Assembly: GCF_025643595.1 (NCBI RefSeq)
Contig: NZ_CP102826.1
Coordinates: 3,906,001 to 3,970,000 of the forward strand
Length of the DNA: 64,000 bases
From: Saccharopolyspora rosea
GTDB lineage: Bacteria; Actinomycetota; Actinomycetes; Mycobacteriales; Pseudonocardiaceae
Direction: 5' to 3'
Below, one piece after another: positions 55,315 through 63,898 of this stretch; the first letter of the stretch is position 1, and the number at the start of each line of letters is the position of its first letter. Made by a program: the position numbers and the translations under genes. The notes under the pieces are model-generated. The model was not told the origin of the DNA, made no database searches, and saw nothing but the letters and a program-made list of their open reading frames with translations.

Positions 55315-56466
55315 TCACTCGTGCGGGATGCGGGCGACCAGCTCCCAGCCACCGGTCGGCAGGGGCCCGCTGCTGATGGTCCCACCGAGCGCGGTGATCC
55401 GTTCGCGCAGCCCGATCATGCCGAAGCCGCTGGGGCTGAAGAGCCGCGGCCCCGCCGAACCGCCGTCGTTGCGGACCCGCACGACGAGTTCGGCCCCCGC
55501 CCGCTCCAGCAGCACGCGCACGTCGGTCGCGGCGCGGGCGTGCTTGCGCACGTTGGTCAACCCCTCCTGCACGAGGCGCTGCACCGACCGGCCCACCTCG
55601 GTCGGCCACCCCTCGGCCCGCACGTCCGCGCCGACCTCCAGGCTCGCCGGACGGCCGTTGATCTCGAACTCCGCGACCCGCTCGCGCACCGCCTCCATCG
55701 AGTCCTGCGGCGCGGGCCGGTCGGTCGCGTCGTCGTCCCGCAGGAGCTTGACCATGCGGCTCATCGCGACCAGCCCCTGCTGGCCGGTCCGCTCGATGTT
55801 GCCGAACAGCTCGCGCGCGGTGTCCGGTTTGCGCTCGGCGATCTGCTCACCGGCCTGGGCCTGCACCACGATCCCGGTCACGTAGTGCGAGACGTGGTCG
55901 TGCAGGTCGCGGGCGAGTTCCAGGCGCTCGGCCCGGCGGACCCGGGCGGCGGTCTCCAGCCACCGCTGGTCCTCGGCGCGCAGGTGCAGACCGACCGCCA
56001 CGGCACCGGCCATGAGCAGCAGCGGCACCCCGGTCGTCTCCTTGTCCATCCCCGCGTACGTGGACAGCCGGTCGTCCAGCTGCACCACCGCCAGGCACAC
56101 CGGCAGCGCGCCGAGCACCGCCTGCCAGAACGGCAGCGCGCGCACCGCCAAGGTGATCAGCACCAGCAGGCCGAGCAGCTCCGCCCAGCCGGGCTCGCGC
56201 TGGATCACCGTGACGTGCAGCACGAACGACGTGGTCAACGACACCGCCGTCGCCGTCCACATCAGCGCCACCGCCAGCGGAGACCGCACGGTGCGCACCG
56301 CCCACACCGCCGCGACCAGCAAGCCCAGCACCAGCAGGCCCGAACCGAGCAGCAGCAGCCCGGAACGGGGGCTGGCGAAGTTGAGATCGACGATGAACGC
56401 CACCAGCACGGCCAGTGGGACCAGGTAGGACTTCGGCTCGCGCAGAGCCGCGGACGGGGAACGCAT
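55315..56466 (-). CDS. two-component sensor histidine kinase (HisKA_3 type)
   Basis: 383 residues. Five or so N-terminal membrane spans (YLVPLAVLVAFIV, GLLLLGSGLLVLGLLVAAV and others), no large outside domain, then dimerisation helix with phospho-acceptor His189 in LARDLHDHVSHYVTG and an ATPase domain with NVRKHA (N box) and GFGMIGLRERI (G box). Typical NarL-partner kinase of actinomycetes such as DesK-like sensors that read the membrane state. The ribosome site before the ATG at 56466 is weak. Operon with the response regulator downstream. Confidence 0.9.
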   Translation of the reverse strand: MRSPSAALREPKSYLVPLAVLVAFIVDLNFASPRSGLLLLGSGLLVLGLLVAAVWAVRTVRSPLAVALMWTATAVSLTTSFVLHVTVIQREPGWAELLGLLVLITLAVRALPFWQAVLGALPVCLAVVQLDDRLSTYAGMDKETTGVPLLLMAGAVAVGLHLRAEDQRWLETAARVRRAERLELARDLHDHVSHYVTGIVVQAQAGEQIAERKPDTARELFGNIERTGQQGLVAMSRMVKLLRDDDATDRPAPQDSMEAVRERVAEFEINGRPASLEVGADVRAEGWPTEVGRSVQRLVQEGLTNVRKHARAATDVRVLLERAGAELVVRVRNDGGSAGPRLFSPSGFGMIGLRERITALGGTISSGPLPTGGWELVARIPHE

Positions 56467-56617
56467 GCGCCTGAACCTATCGTCGCCGCTCGGCGCCGCG
56501 GACCTGGCCGATCGGCCGATTCCGGCGGGCGGGCAGCTACTTTCGGACGATCCGGCCGGTGCGGCGCGCGGTGGAGGATCTGCCCGAGGCGCACCGATGG
56601 CATCGAGAGGAGCCCCA

Positions 56618-56989
56618 GTGATCCCGAAGCACTCCGTCCGCACCGCCGCGCTCACCGCCGCGGTGGCCGCGGCCACCACCTCGCTCGGCGGGTGCGGTCT
56701 GGTCAGCCAGAGCTGGGACGTGCGGTTCGAGGTCAACGGGCCCGGCGAGGCCGTGATCGGCCGCAAGTTCGCCGGGGAGGACGACCGGCAGGTCATCGAG
56801 ACCCGCCGCCCGCTGCCGTGGCACGAGGCCGTCAGCGTCGGTTTCGGGCTCAACTGGGTGGACGTCGTCGACGCCCGGCCGGGGACGACGTGCCGCGTCG
56901 AGGTCAACGGCGAACTCGTCGAGCAGCGGGCCGTCGACGCCGCTGGCCGGGCGCGGTGCCGGGTGAACCTCCAGGAGGACGAGCGGTGA
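56618..56989 (+). CDS. MmpS-like lipoprotein
   Basis: 123 residues. Signal peptide with lipobox SLGGC, followed by SWDVRFEVNGPGE, PLPWHEAVSVGF and TTCRVEVNGELVEQ. These fit the MmpS beta-sandwich plan (aromatic-V-x-Y/F-E-V, LPW, CRI-x-V-DG) also seen at 25586. The GTG at 56618 has GAGGAG about 7 bases upstream; the longer open frame in front has no site. It lies divergently beside a membrane sensor kinase, and its stop is 7 bases from the convergent beta-propeller gene. Confidence 0.68.
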   Translation: MIPKHSVRTAALTAAVAAATTSLGGCGLVSQSWDVRFEVNGPGEAVIGRKFAGEDDRQVIETRRPLPWHEAVSVGFGLNWVDVVDARPGTTCRVEVNGELVEQRAVDAAGRARCRVNLQEDER

Positions 56990-56996
56990 GCGCGGG

Positions 56997-57764
56997 TCAC
57001 CGCCGGTAGGTCGAGGCGTACGGCCGCTCGTACCCGGGCGCGCCGGAGGCACCCACGCCGAGCACGTCTCCCCCGTCCTGGACGGTCGCCGAGTAGACGT
57101 TCCCGGCCGGCGCGGGCACGTCGCGCCACGCCGTGCCGTCGTGCCGCAGCGCGAACGGCTTGCCGTCGGAGGACGTGCCGAACAGCTGCACCTGGCCGTC
57201 CACCCGGACCAGTTGGTCGACCGTGCCGGTCCGCGAGCCCAGTCCCACGACTGTCCACTGCGCGCCGTCCCAGTGCGCCGTGAACGGGGTCGGGGTGCTG
57301 CGCGGGCCGAACTGCCCGCCGACCCACACGTCGTTCGGGGCGGCGGCGAGCACGTCGGTGAGCTCCTCGGGGTCACCGGGCTTGCCGCTGCCGTCCGGCA
57401 CCGGCACGTCCTGCCAGGTCCGGCCGTCCCAGTGCAGGGCCACCGCGTGGTAGGGCTCGGAGACGTACCCGACGGACCACACGTCGTCCGGGGCCGTGCC
57501 GTCCACGTCCTGCAGGGTCCACGGCGCGGACGCCTCCTGCGGCACCGGGACGTCGGTCCACTGCGCGCCGTCCCAGTGCTGGGCCATGCCGCGCTGGCCC
57601 CACAGGCCGCCCACCGCCCACACGTCGCGGGGGCCGAAAGCCTTCAGCGCCACCGGCCGCGGGTCACCGCCACCGGGTGCGGCGAGACCGACCTGCTTCC
57701 ACTCCTCGCCGTCCCAGTGCACCGCCGAGCCGCCGCCCTTGGCGGTGCTGCCGACCGCCCACAC
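56997..57764 (-). CDS. beta-propeller repeat protein, start uncertain
   Basis: 255 residues from an in-frame GTG. At least five blade repeats are visible with the pattern (D/N)DVW(A/S)VG ... HWDG..W..V.VP, e.g. RDVWAVGG, DDVWSVGYV, NDVWVGGQ. The same frame extends upstream to about 57925 with no start codon, reading AAQAGSTIVGPACVVPAG, which looks like the mature end of a signal region. A plausible signal start MGAALIASCAWPGSGHALP (ATG at 57963) is in another frame. So the 5' end is either frameshifted or misassembled, and the gene may be broken. Function unknown; propellers of this sort are often secreted. Confidence 0.55.
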   Translation of the reverse strand: MWAVGSTAKGGGSAVHWDGEEWKQVGLAAPGGGDPRPVALKAFGPRDVWAVGGLWGQRGMAQHWDGAQWTDVPVPQEASAPWTLQDVDGTAPDDVWSVGYVSEPYHAVALHWDGRTWQDVPVPDGSGKPGDPEELTDVLAAAPNDVWVGGQFGPRSTPTPFTAHWDGAQWTVVGLGSRTGTVDQLVRVDGQVQLFGTSSDGKPFALRHDGTAWRDVPAPAGNVYSATVQDGGDVLGVGASGAPGYERPYASTYRR

Positions 57765-58035
57765 GTCGTCGCGCGCGACGACCCCGCCGCCGGGTTGCGC
57801 CGGGAAACCGGATCCGGCGGGAACGACGCAGGCCGGCCCGACGATCGTCGAACCGGCCTGCGCTGCCGGGCACCCCGTCGCGCGGCGACGAACCGCTGAT
57901 CGGTGGTGGGAGGGCGTGGCCGGAGCCGGGCCACGCGCACGAGGCGATCAGCGCGGCGCCCATGTGTCCACAGTGGAACTCCGAAGAACGGGTTCCCTGC
58001 GGGCGAGACGCTATGCCGACGCCGAACCCGCCTCA

Positions 58036-58271
58036 GAGCCTGTCTTCGAACTCGTTGTGCGAGGCGGTGCCGGAAGCGGAACCTCAGCGGCCGTCTCGGC
58101 TGTGGGAGCCCCTCCTGATGTATGTCCCATACACGGCGTCGGGGCTGTCCTCGCGAGACGACCGCTGAGAACCCGCGGCGGTGCGGGCTACGAGACCACT
58201 CACCGAAAGAGAAAGCGGCTACCGCCGCTTGCCACACCCCTTCCGGGAGCAGGGTTCAAAGACAGGCACTC
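58036..58271. mobile_element. MITE-like element, copy 1 (about 236 bp)
   Basis: Begins GAGCCTGTCTTCGAAC and ends GTTCAAAGACAGGCACTC, whose complement is GAGTGCCTGTCTTTGAAC, giving terminal inverted repeats of about 16 bases with a two-base gap and one mismatch. Inside are the blocks shared with the other repeats and a hairpin AAGCGGC-TACC-GCCGCTT. No coding capacity. It lies in the gap between the propeller and NmrA genes. Confidence 0.72.
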
Positions 58272-58322
58272 AAGGCGGCGACGCCGTGCTCGCCCGAACG
58301 GAACAGCCGTGCTTCCCGGACG

Positions 58323-59168
58323 TCACCGGGCGAACGCGTGCCGGGCCCAGTCGGCGAAACCGGTCCAGCCGATCTCGGGGTGGGCGCGGTGCAGGGCGTC
58401 GATGTCGACCCGGTAGCCGGGCCCGTTCAGGAACCGCCACATCGCCAGCATGTCCGCGTTGCCGATGGCCTCCAGCGGCACCTGCCGGTGGCGCACCTCC
58501 CGCCCCAGCGCGTGCGAGAGCGCGGCCGCCATCCCGGTCGGCGTCGGAGCGTCGCTCGCCAGCTCGATGCGCTGTTCGACGTGGGCTCCGGGACGCAGCA
58601 GGACCTCGGCGGCGAACGCGCCGAGGTCGGGGCGCGCCAGCTGCTGCAACGGCCGGTCGGGCGGCAGCGGGAGGTCCAGCACCCCGTCGCGGATGCGGTC
58701 GGCGCCGCCGAGGGCGTTGTCGAAGAAGTAGGTCGGTCCCAGCACCGTCCACGGCACGTCGCCCGAGCGCAGCTCGGCCTCGATCCGCGCCTTGCTCTCG
58801 AAGTGCGGCACCCCGGAGTCCTGGTCGGCACCGGCGACCGAGCTGAACACCAGGTGCGGAACCCGCGCCCGGTGCGCCGCCGCCAGGATCGCGCCGCCCT
58901 GCCGCACCTCGGCGTCCACCCCGCTCTCGAACGGCGTGGTCACCGCGAACACGGCCGCCACCTCGGACATCGCGGCGGCCAGCGAATCCGCGTCGTCCAG
59001 CGAACCGGCGACCACGGCCACCCCGCGCTCGCCCAACCGCCGGGCGGACTCGCGACCGGGATCGCGCACCAGCGCCCGCACCTCGGCCCCGCGCTCCAGC
59101 AGCGCCGCGACGACCGCACCTCCCTGGCCACCCGTGGCCCCCAACACCAGCACCGGCCGCTCGACCAT
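58323..59168 (-). CDS. NmrA-family NAD(P)-binding protein
   Basis: 281 residues. Rossmann loop VLVLGATGGQGGAVVAAL, then VRALVRDPGRESA, VFAVTTPFESGV, and HLVFSSVAGADQDSGVPHF; there is no YxxxK catalytic pair, in line with NmrA proteins that sense NAD(P)/redox state or act as quinone/isoflavone reductases. The ATG at 59168 is preceded by GGGAGG. The C-terminal part (MWRFLNGPGYRVDIDALH) matches the usual ending. Single gene; role unknown. Confidence 0.85.
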   Translation of the reverse strand: MVERPVLVLGATGGQGGAVVAALLERGAEVRALVRDPGRESARRLGERGVAVVAGSLDDADSLAAAMSEVAAVFAVTTPFESGVDAEVRQGGAILAAAHRARVPHLVFSSVAGADQDSGVPHFESKARIEAELRSGDVPWTVLGPTYFFDNALGGADRIRDGVLDLPLPPDRPLQQLARPDLGAFAAEVLLRPGAHVEQRIELASDAPTPTGMAAALSHALGREVRHRQVPLEAIGNADMLAMWRFLNGPGYRVDIDALHRAHPEIGWTGFADWARHAFAR

Positions 59169-59291
59169 GGCTCTGCCTCCCCCGACGGCGCTCGCGAACC
59201 GCGCAGTCCCGGTGTGCCCCGCCGCACCGCCGCCCATGCACGCCGCCCGCGTGCGAGCCGTCGAACTGCTGGTCGGCGACGCCGAGCGCGG

Positions 59292-59818
59292 TCAGCGGTG
59301 CTCCGCGCGGGCGAGCGCTCGTTCGTCGCGCGCACGCACTCGTCGACACCCGTGGTCGCCGTGCCGACCCGGACCTCGGGGCGCGGCGGTTCCTCGTAGA
59401 CGTCGTCGACCCCGGTGAGGCCGGTGATCTCGCCCCTCCCGGCGCGGGCGTAGAGGCCCTTGACGTCGCGGCGGGCGCAGACGTCCAGCGGTGCGTCCAC
59501 GTGGACCTCCACGTAGGTCAGCCCGCGGGCCTCGTGATCGGCGCGGACCTCGTCGCGGGCGTGGGCGTACGGCGCGATCACCGACACCACGGCCAGCACG
59601 TCGTGCGCGGCCAGCATCGCCGCGAGCCTGCCGATGCGGCGGATGTTGTCCACCCGGTCCGCCTCGCCGAACCCGAGTTCGGGGAACAGTTCGCGGCGCA
59701 CCCGGTCGCCGTCGAGGTGCTCGACCCGCCTGCTGCCGCGTTGCCGGTCGACGAGCGCGCGCCCGAGCGTCGTCTTCCCGGAACTGGGCAAGCCGGTCAG
59801 CCACAGCGTGGTTCCCAC
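59292..59818 (-). CDS. cysC: adenylylsulfate (APS) kinase, C-terminus probably frameshifted
   Basis: APS kinase phosphorylates adenylylsulfate to PAPS. P-loop WLTGLPSSGKTTLGRAL, DGDRVRRELFPELGFGEADR (substrate region), SVIAPYAHARDEVRA and VHVDAPLDVCARRDVKGLYA are all present within the first 150 residues. After VGTATTGVDECVRA the frame becomes Arg-rich, unlike the family, and would run to 58940 across the start of the NmrA gene. The neighbouring frame reads VRARDERALARAEHR and stops at 59292, a normal family end, so a missing base in the GC run near 59330 is likely. No sulfate adenylyltransferase gene is nearby. Confidence 0.75.
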
Positions 59819-59855
59819 CGAATCCCTCCCCGCGTCGGCTCCGCTCGCCGCGACG

Positions 59856-60824
59856 TCACTGCTGGATCGAGGCCATCGCGCCGGCGGGATAGCGCTCGCC
59901 GGACGGCGCGGGCAGTTCCTCGTCGATGCCGGCCAGCTCGTCCGGGGACAACGCGATGTCCAGCGCCGCGACGTTCTCCTCCAGGTACCTGCGCCGCTTG
60001 GTGCCCGGGATCGGCACGACGTCGTCGCCCCTGGCGAGCAGCCAGGCCAGCGCCAGTTGCGCCGGGGTGCGGCCGCGTTCCCGCGCGAACCGGGTCAACA
60101 CGTCCAGGATCCGCCGGTTGGCCGGGAAGTTCTGCGCCGCGAAGCGCGGCAGGTGGCGGCGCACGTCGTCCGCGGGCACGTCGTCCGGGGACGCGAAGCG
60201 CCCGGCCAGGAATCCGCGCCCGACCGGCGCGTACGCGACGAATCCGACCCCGAGCTCGCGGCACGCCGGGAGGATCTCGGCCTCGACGTGCCGCGTCCAC
60301 AGCGAATACTCGGTCTGCACTGCGGCGATCGGGTGGACCCGGTGCGCACGGCGCAGCGTCGCCGCCGACACCTCGCTCAGCCCGAGGTGGCCGACCTTTC
60401 CCTCCCGGACCAGCTCCGCCATGGCGCCCGCGGTGTCCTCGACCGGGACCAGCGGGTCCACCCGGTGCAGGTAGTAGAGGTCGACGCACTCCACCCCGAG
60501 GCGGCGCAACGAGCCCTCGACCGAACGGCGCACGTTCTCCGGACTGCCGTCCAGCGGGCGGTCCTGGCGACCGGTCACCCCGAACTTGGTGGCGAGCACC
60601 ACCTCGTCGCGGCGGCCCGCCACCGCCCGCCCCACGAGTTGCTCGTTGGTGAACGGGCCGTACATCTCGGCGGTGTCCAGGAATCCGACGCCCAGGTCGA
60701 CGGCCCGGCGGATGGTGGCGAGCGCCTCGGCTTCGTCGGCGGCGCCGTAGAACGCGGACATGCCCATGCACCCGAGTCCCAGCGCCGGGACGTCGAGGTG
60801 CGGGCCGAGACTTCGATACTCCAC
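59856..60824 (-). CDS. aldo/keto reductase
   Basis: 322 residues, AKR of the AKR13/YakC-like group. Seen: [33 protein letters not shown] (catalytic Asp and Tyr), KFGVTGR (Lys), and the NADPH site near the end ([19 protein letters not shown]). Reduces aldehydes or ketones with NADPH. The GTG at 60824 has AAGGAAGG 6 bases upstream; the longer open frame in front is rejected. The palindromic motif TCCACAGTGGA overlaps this start codon. A promoter TTGGTG-17-TAGCTT is 92 bases upstream. Confidence 0.88.
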   Translation of the reverse strand: MEYRSLGPHLDVPALGLGCMGMSAFYGAADEAEALATIRRAVDLGVGFLDTAEMYGPFTNEQLVGRAVAGRRDEVVLATKFGVTGRQDRPLDGSPENVRRSVEGSLRRLGVECVDLYYLHRVDPLVPVEDTAGAMAELVREGKVGHLGLSEVSAATLRRAHRVHPIAAVQTEYSLWTRHVEAEILPACRELGVGFVAYAPVGRGFLAGRFASPDDVPADDVRRHLPRFAAQNFPANRRILDVLTRFARERGRTPAQLALAWLLARGDDVVPIPGTKRRRYLEENVAALDIALSPDELAGIDEELPAPSGERYPAGAMASIQQ

Positions 60825-60915
60825 AGTGGACCTTCCTTCGCCGGGGAACGGCCGGGGAGGTTCAGGCGCGCCGAAACCGGTGATCACCGCGAGATCGACC
60901 AGCGCGTTTCCGGCC

Positions 60916-60944
60916 AAGCTAGCACAGAAGACCAAGCACACCAA
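60916..60944 (-). promoter_or_regulatory. promoter of the aldo/keto reductase gene
   Basis: Read on the minus strand: -35 TTGGTG (60939-60944), 17 bases, -10 TAGCTT (60916-60921). The sequence GCTAGCAC here recurs inverted (GTGCTAGC) near 61008, where TAGCCT may be the -10 of the divergent gene at 61049. Confidence 0.5.
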
Positions 60945-61048
60945 CGACTTTCGACACGCTCCTCGATCGGCCGGGGCCAGCCGAGCGCGAGCGTGCTGCG
61001 TGCTAGCCTCGCTACGCAGAGTCGCCACCCGATGCCACGGAGGCCACG

Positions 61049-61945
61049 GTGAACGAACCGCTTCAGCGCGCGGAATGGTTCGTGTGGCTGACCGCGCGAG
61101 CGCTGGAACAGCACCGCTTCGCCCACCACTTCCTCGGCGGTTCCGCCGACGCCGTGGAGGCCGCGCTCGCCGGTTACGCCCACGCCGACGGCGGGTTCGG
61201 CTACGCGCTGGAACCCGACCTGCGCGGACCGGTGCCCGAGCCGCTGAGCGCCGCCTTCGCGCTGCGCGTCCTCGACGAGATCGGGCGGTGCGACGAGATC
61301 CGGGTCAAGCGGCTGCTGAGCCACTTCGAGGACCTGAGCGCGCCTGACGGCGGCCTGCCCGCGCGGTACCCCGCGCAGCGCACCTACCCGTCCGCGTCGG
61401 CGGTGCCGCCGGACCCCGAGCGGGCCGGTGCGCTGCTGTCGACCGGGACCATCGTCGGCCTGCTGCGCCGCAACGGCATCCGCCACCCGTGGCTGGACCG
61501 GGCCGAGGAGTTCTGCTGGGACGCGGTCGAGCGGCTGGACGACACCCACCCCTACGAGGTCGAGTCGGCGGTGACCTTCCTCGACTCGGCCGCCGACCGG
61601 GGCCGCGCGCGAGCGGCGGCCCGGCGGCTCGGCGAGCTGGTCCGGGACCGCGAGCTCGTCCTGCTGGACCCGGACCGGCCCGAGGACTACCCCGTCGCGC
61701 CCGGCTACGCGCCGGGCGAGCACCACCTCCCCCACGACTTCGCACCAGCTCCGGGTTCGCTCGCCGCGTCCTGGTTCAGCGAACACGAGCTGCGGCGGTC
61801 GCTGGACTTCCTCGCCGACCAGCAGGAACCGGACGGCGGCTGGCCGATCCGCTGGCCGGAGTGGGCCCCGGGAACCCGGCTGGAGTGGCGCCCCATCGTC
61901 ACCATCGACGCCCTGCTCGCGCTGCGCGCCCACGGGCGGGGCTGA
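61049..61945 (+). CDS. alpha-toroid (prenyltransferase/terpene-cyclase-repeat-like) protein
   Basis: 298 residues with repeated helical-hairpin turns ending in Gly-rich aromatic motifs: [30 protein letters not shown], and [16 protein letters not shown]. These resemble the QW-type repeats of the (alpha/alpha)6 barrel, but no DxDD acid motif is seen, so enzymatic activity is unclear. The GTG at 61049 has CGGAGG directly upstream at a good distance. It is followed after 5 bases by a siderophore-interacting reductase gene, so the two are an operon. Function not known. Confidence 0.75.
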   Translation: MNEPLQRAEWFVWLTARALEQHRFAHHFLGGSADAVEAALAGYAHADGGFGYALEPDLRGPVPEPLSAAFALRVLDEIGRCDEIRVKRLLSHFEDLSAPDGGLPARYPAQRTYPSASAVPPDPERAGALLSTGTIVGLLRRNGIRHPWLDRAEEFCWDAVERLDDTHPYEVESAVTFLDSAADRGRARAAARRLGELVRDRELVLLDPDRPEDYPVAPGYAPGEHHLPHDFAPAPGSLAASWFSEHELRRSLDFLADQQEPDGGWPIRWPEWAPGTRLEWRPIVTIDALLALRAHGRG

Positions 61946-61950
61946 CCCGG

Positions 61951-62700
61951 GTGCGGCAGGTGGATCCGGCGGCCCGCGGCCCGCGCTCCCGGCGGTTCGG
62001 CGACCACAGGTTCCTGGACGCGCGGATCGTCGCGGTGGACGACGTCAACCCGGAGATGCGCGAGATCCGGTTGCGCGGCCCCGCACTCGCCCGGCTGTCG
62101 AGCAAACCCGGAGCGCACCTGCCGGTGGAGGTCCCGGTTCCCGGGCAGCAGCCCGTCCTGCGGACGTACTCGGTGTGGCGGCACAGCCCGGCGGACGCCT
62201 CGTTGACGCTGCGCGTCGCCGTGCACCGGCCGGGCGGGCCGGGCAGTCGCTGGGCCACCGCGGCCGCCGCGGGCGACCGCATCCGGCTCGGCGTGCCGCG
62301 CAACCGGATCGTGCTCGACCCGCGAGCCGCCTACCACGTGTTCGTCGGCGAGGAGACCGGCGCGGTACCGCTGCTGGCGATGCTCGCCGCGCTGCCCGCG
62401 GACGCCGAGGTGTTCGGCGTCCTCGAAACCACCGGCCCGGACCAGGAGATGTCCCCGCCCTCGGGAGCCAGGTCGCTGCACTGGGTGCACCGCGGGCGCG
62501 CCCCCGCGGCGGGCTCGACGGTCCTGCTGCGCGGGGTGCGCGAACTCGACCTGCCCCGGCGGCCCGGCGTCGCCTACGTCGCCGGGGAGGCCAGAACCTG
62601 CCAGGCCGTCGTCCGCCACCTCGTCCGCGACCGCGGCTGGCCGCGCCCGGCGGTGAAGGTGCAGACGCACTGGACCCCGGGCAAGACCGGCCTGCTCTGA
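61951..62700 (+). CDS. siderophore-interacting protein (ferric-siderophore reductase)
   Basis: 249 residues. FAD-binding part (PF08021) with REIRLRGPALARL, HLPVEVPVP and RTYSVWR, the usual RxYTxR-like FAD motif, then the NAD(P)H half (PF04954) with VFVGEETGAVPLLAML and the end YVAGEARTCQAVVRHL, RGWPRPAVKVQTHWTPGK. It reduces ferric siderophores in the cytoplasm to release iron. GTG at 61951 is used; another GTG at 61960 is possible. No iron box is visible before the two-gene operon. Confidence 0.88.
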   Translation: MRQVDPAARGPRSRRFGDHRFLDARIVAVDDVNPEMREIRLRGPALARLSSKPGAHLPVEVPVPGQQPVLRTYSVWRHSPADASLTLRVAVHRPGGPGSRWATAAAAGDRIRLGVPRNRIVLDPRAAYHVFVGEETGAVPLLAMLAALPADAEVFGVLETTGPDQEMSPPSGARSLHWVHRGRAPAAGSTVLLRGVRELDLPRRPGVAYVAGEARTCQAVVRHLVRDRGWPRPAVKVQTHWTPGKTGLL

Positions 62701-62705
62701 GTTCA

Positions 62706-62939
62706 GAGCCTGTCTTGGACTCGTTTTGCGAGGCGGTGCCGGTAGCGGAACCTCAGCGGCCGTCTCGGCTGTGGGAGCCCCTCCTGATGTATGCCCAATA
62801 CACGGCGTCGGGGCTGTCCTCGCGAGCCGACCGCTGAGAACCCGCGGCGGTGCCAGCTGCGAGACCACTCACCGAAAGAGAAAGCGGCTGTCGCCGCTTG
62901 CCACACCCCTTCCGGGAGCAGGTTCAAAGACAGGCACTC
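62706..62939. mobile_element. MITE-like element, copy 2 (about 234 bp), inside a larger palindromic unit
   Basis: Ends GAGCCTGTCTTGGACTC and GTTCAAAGACAGGCACTC as in copy 1, with nearly the same 200-base interior. Beyond its right end the DNA continues to 63033 and finishes with CCTCGCACAACGAGTTCGAA and GGGCTCTGA, the inverted copy of the left end (TCAGAGCC and ACTCGTTTTGCGAGGCGGTG at 62703 on). So an outer inverted-repeat unit of about 331 bases (62703-63033) encloses the inner element. No coding capacity. Confidence 0.72.
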
Positions 62940-63048
62940 AGCGGCCCGCCCGTCACCCGCCCCCAACGAGGCGCTGACGCGCCACAGCCACGCCAGCACC
63001 GCCTCGCACAACGAGTTCGAAGGCGGGCTCTGAGAGTTCGACGACTCG

Positions 63049-63888
63049 TCACGACGCGCGTTCGGCCACCGCCACGAGATAGCCGAACTCGGGGATGCCG
63101 ATCAGGTCGCCCGGGTCGAACTGGTCGACCATCTCCGCACCGAACCGCTCGTCGAGGTCTCCCTTGCGCTGCCGGATGCCCTGCGACATCAACGCGAAGG
63201 TGCGGGGCATCGTCTCCCGGCTGATGTCGAGCTGCTCGTGGAACAGCAGACCGGCCTCCTCGAACAGCCGGGGATACCCGTCCGGGCCGACCATCGGGCT
63301 CATCATGAAGTCGCGGAAGTACTCCTCGACCACCGGCCGCTTCTCGGCCGGGATCGGGGCCCGCTGGTAGAAGTCGGTGAGCACGAGCCGACCGCCCGGA
63401 CGCAGCACGCGGGCCATGTTCTCCAGAGCCGCGCCCCGGTCCGGCACGTGGCACAGCGATTCCAGCGCCCACACCGCGTCGAACGACGCGTCGCCGAACG
63501 GCAGGTCGAGCACGTCGGCCAACCGGAACGCGACCCGCTCGGCCATCCCCTGCGCCCGGGCCAGCCCCGTGGCGCGGTCCACCTGCTCGGAGCTGACGGT
63601 GATGCCGACGACCTCCGCACCGGTCGCGGCGGCCAACCGCACCGCGGGTGCCCCCACCCCGCAGCCCACGTCGAGCACGCGGTGCCCGCTCGTGACGCGC
63701 AACCGGTCGGCCATCCGGTCGGTGAAGCGGTGCGTCGCCGCCTGCAACGTGTCGTCCGGGTCGACGACGTCGGGGTCTTCCCAGTACCCGAAGTGGAGGT
63801 TGTCGCCGAGCGCGGCATCGCCGAGATCGGTGAAGCGGTCGTACAGCCGGCCGACCTCGCCGGGGTCGGGCAGTTCCACTCGCAGCAT
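63049..63888 (-). CDS. RebM-like SAM-dependent methyltransferase
   Basis: 279 residues. Motif I VLDVGCGVGAPAVRLAAATG and GITVSSEQVDRATGLA are the hallmark of the group with RebM, sugar O-methyltransferases of antibiotic pathways and C-methyltransferases acting on prenyl chains; FDAVWALESLCHVPDR and GGRLVLTDFYQRAP follow. ATG at 63888 with GGAGG upstream. It lies 10 bases after a DegT/DnrJ-type aminotransferase gene on the same strand, so methylation of an (amino)deoxysugar is the favoured role; a prenyl-directed role for the central cluster is a weaker alternative. Confidence 0.85.
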   Translation of the reverse strand: MLRVELPDPGEVGRLYDRFTDLGDAALGDNLHFGYWEDPDVVDPDDTLQAATHRFTDRMADRLRVTSGHRVLDVGCGVGAPAVRLAAATGAEVVGITVSSEQVDRATGLARAQGMAERVAFRLADVLDLPFGDASFDAVWALESLCHVPDRGAALENMARVLRPGGRLVLTDFYQRAPIPAEKRPVVEEYFRDFMMSPMVGPDGYPRLFEEAGLLFHEQLDISRETMPRTFALMSQGIRQRKGDLDERFGAEMVDQFDPGDLIGIPEFGYLVAVAERAS

Positions 63889-63898
63889 GGTTCCTCCG

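Noticed and set aside
58036..58271. CRISPR or satellite array
   Set aside because: Copies are kilobases apart with no regular spacer; they are dispersed elements.
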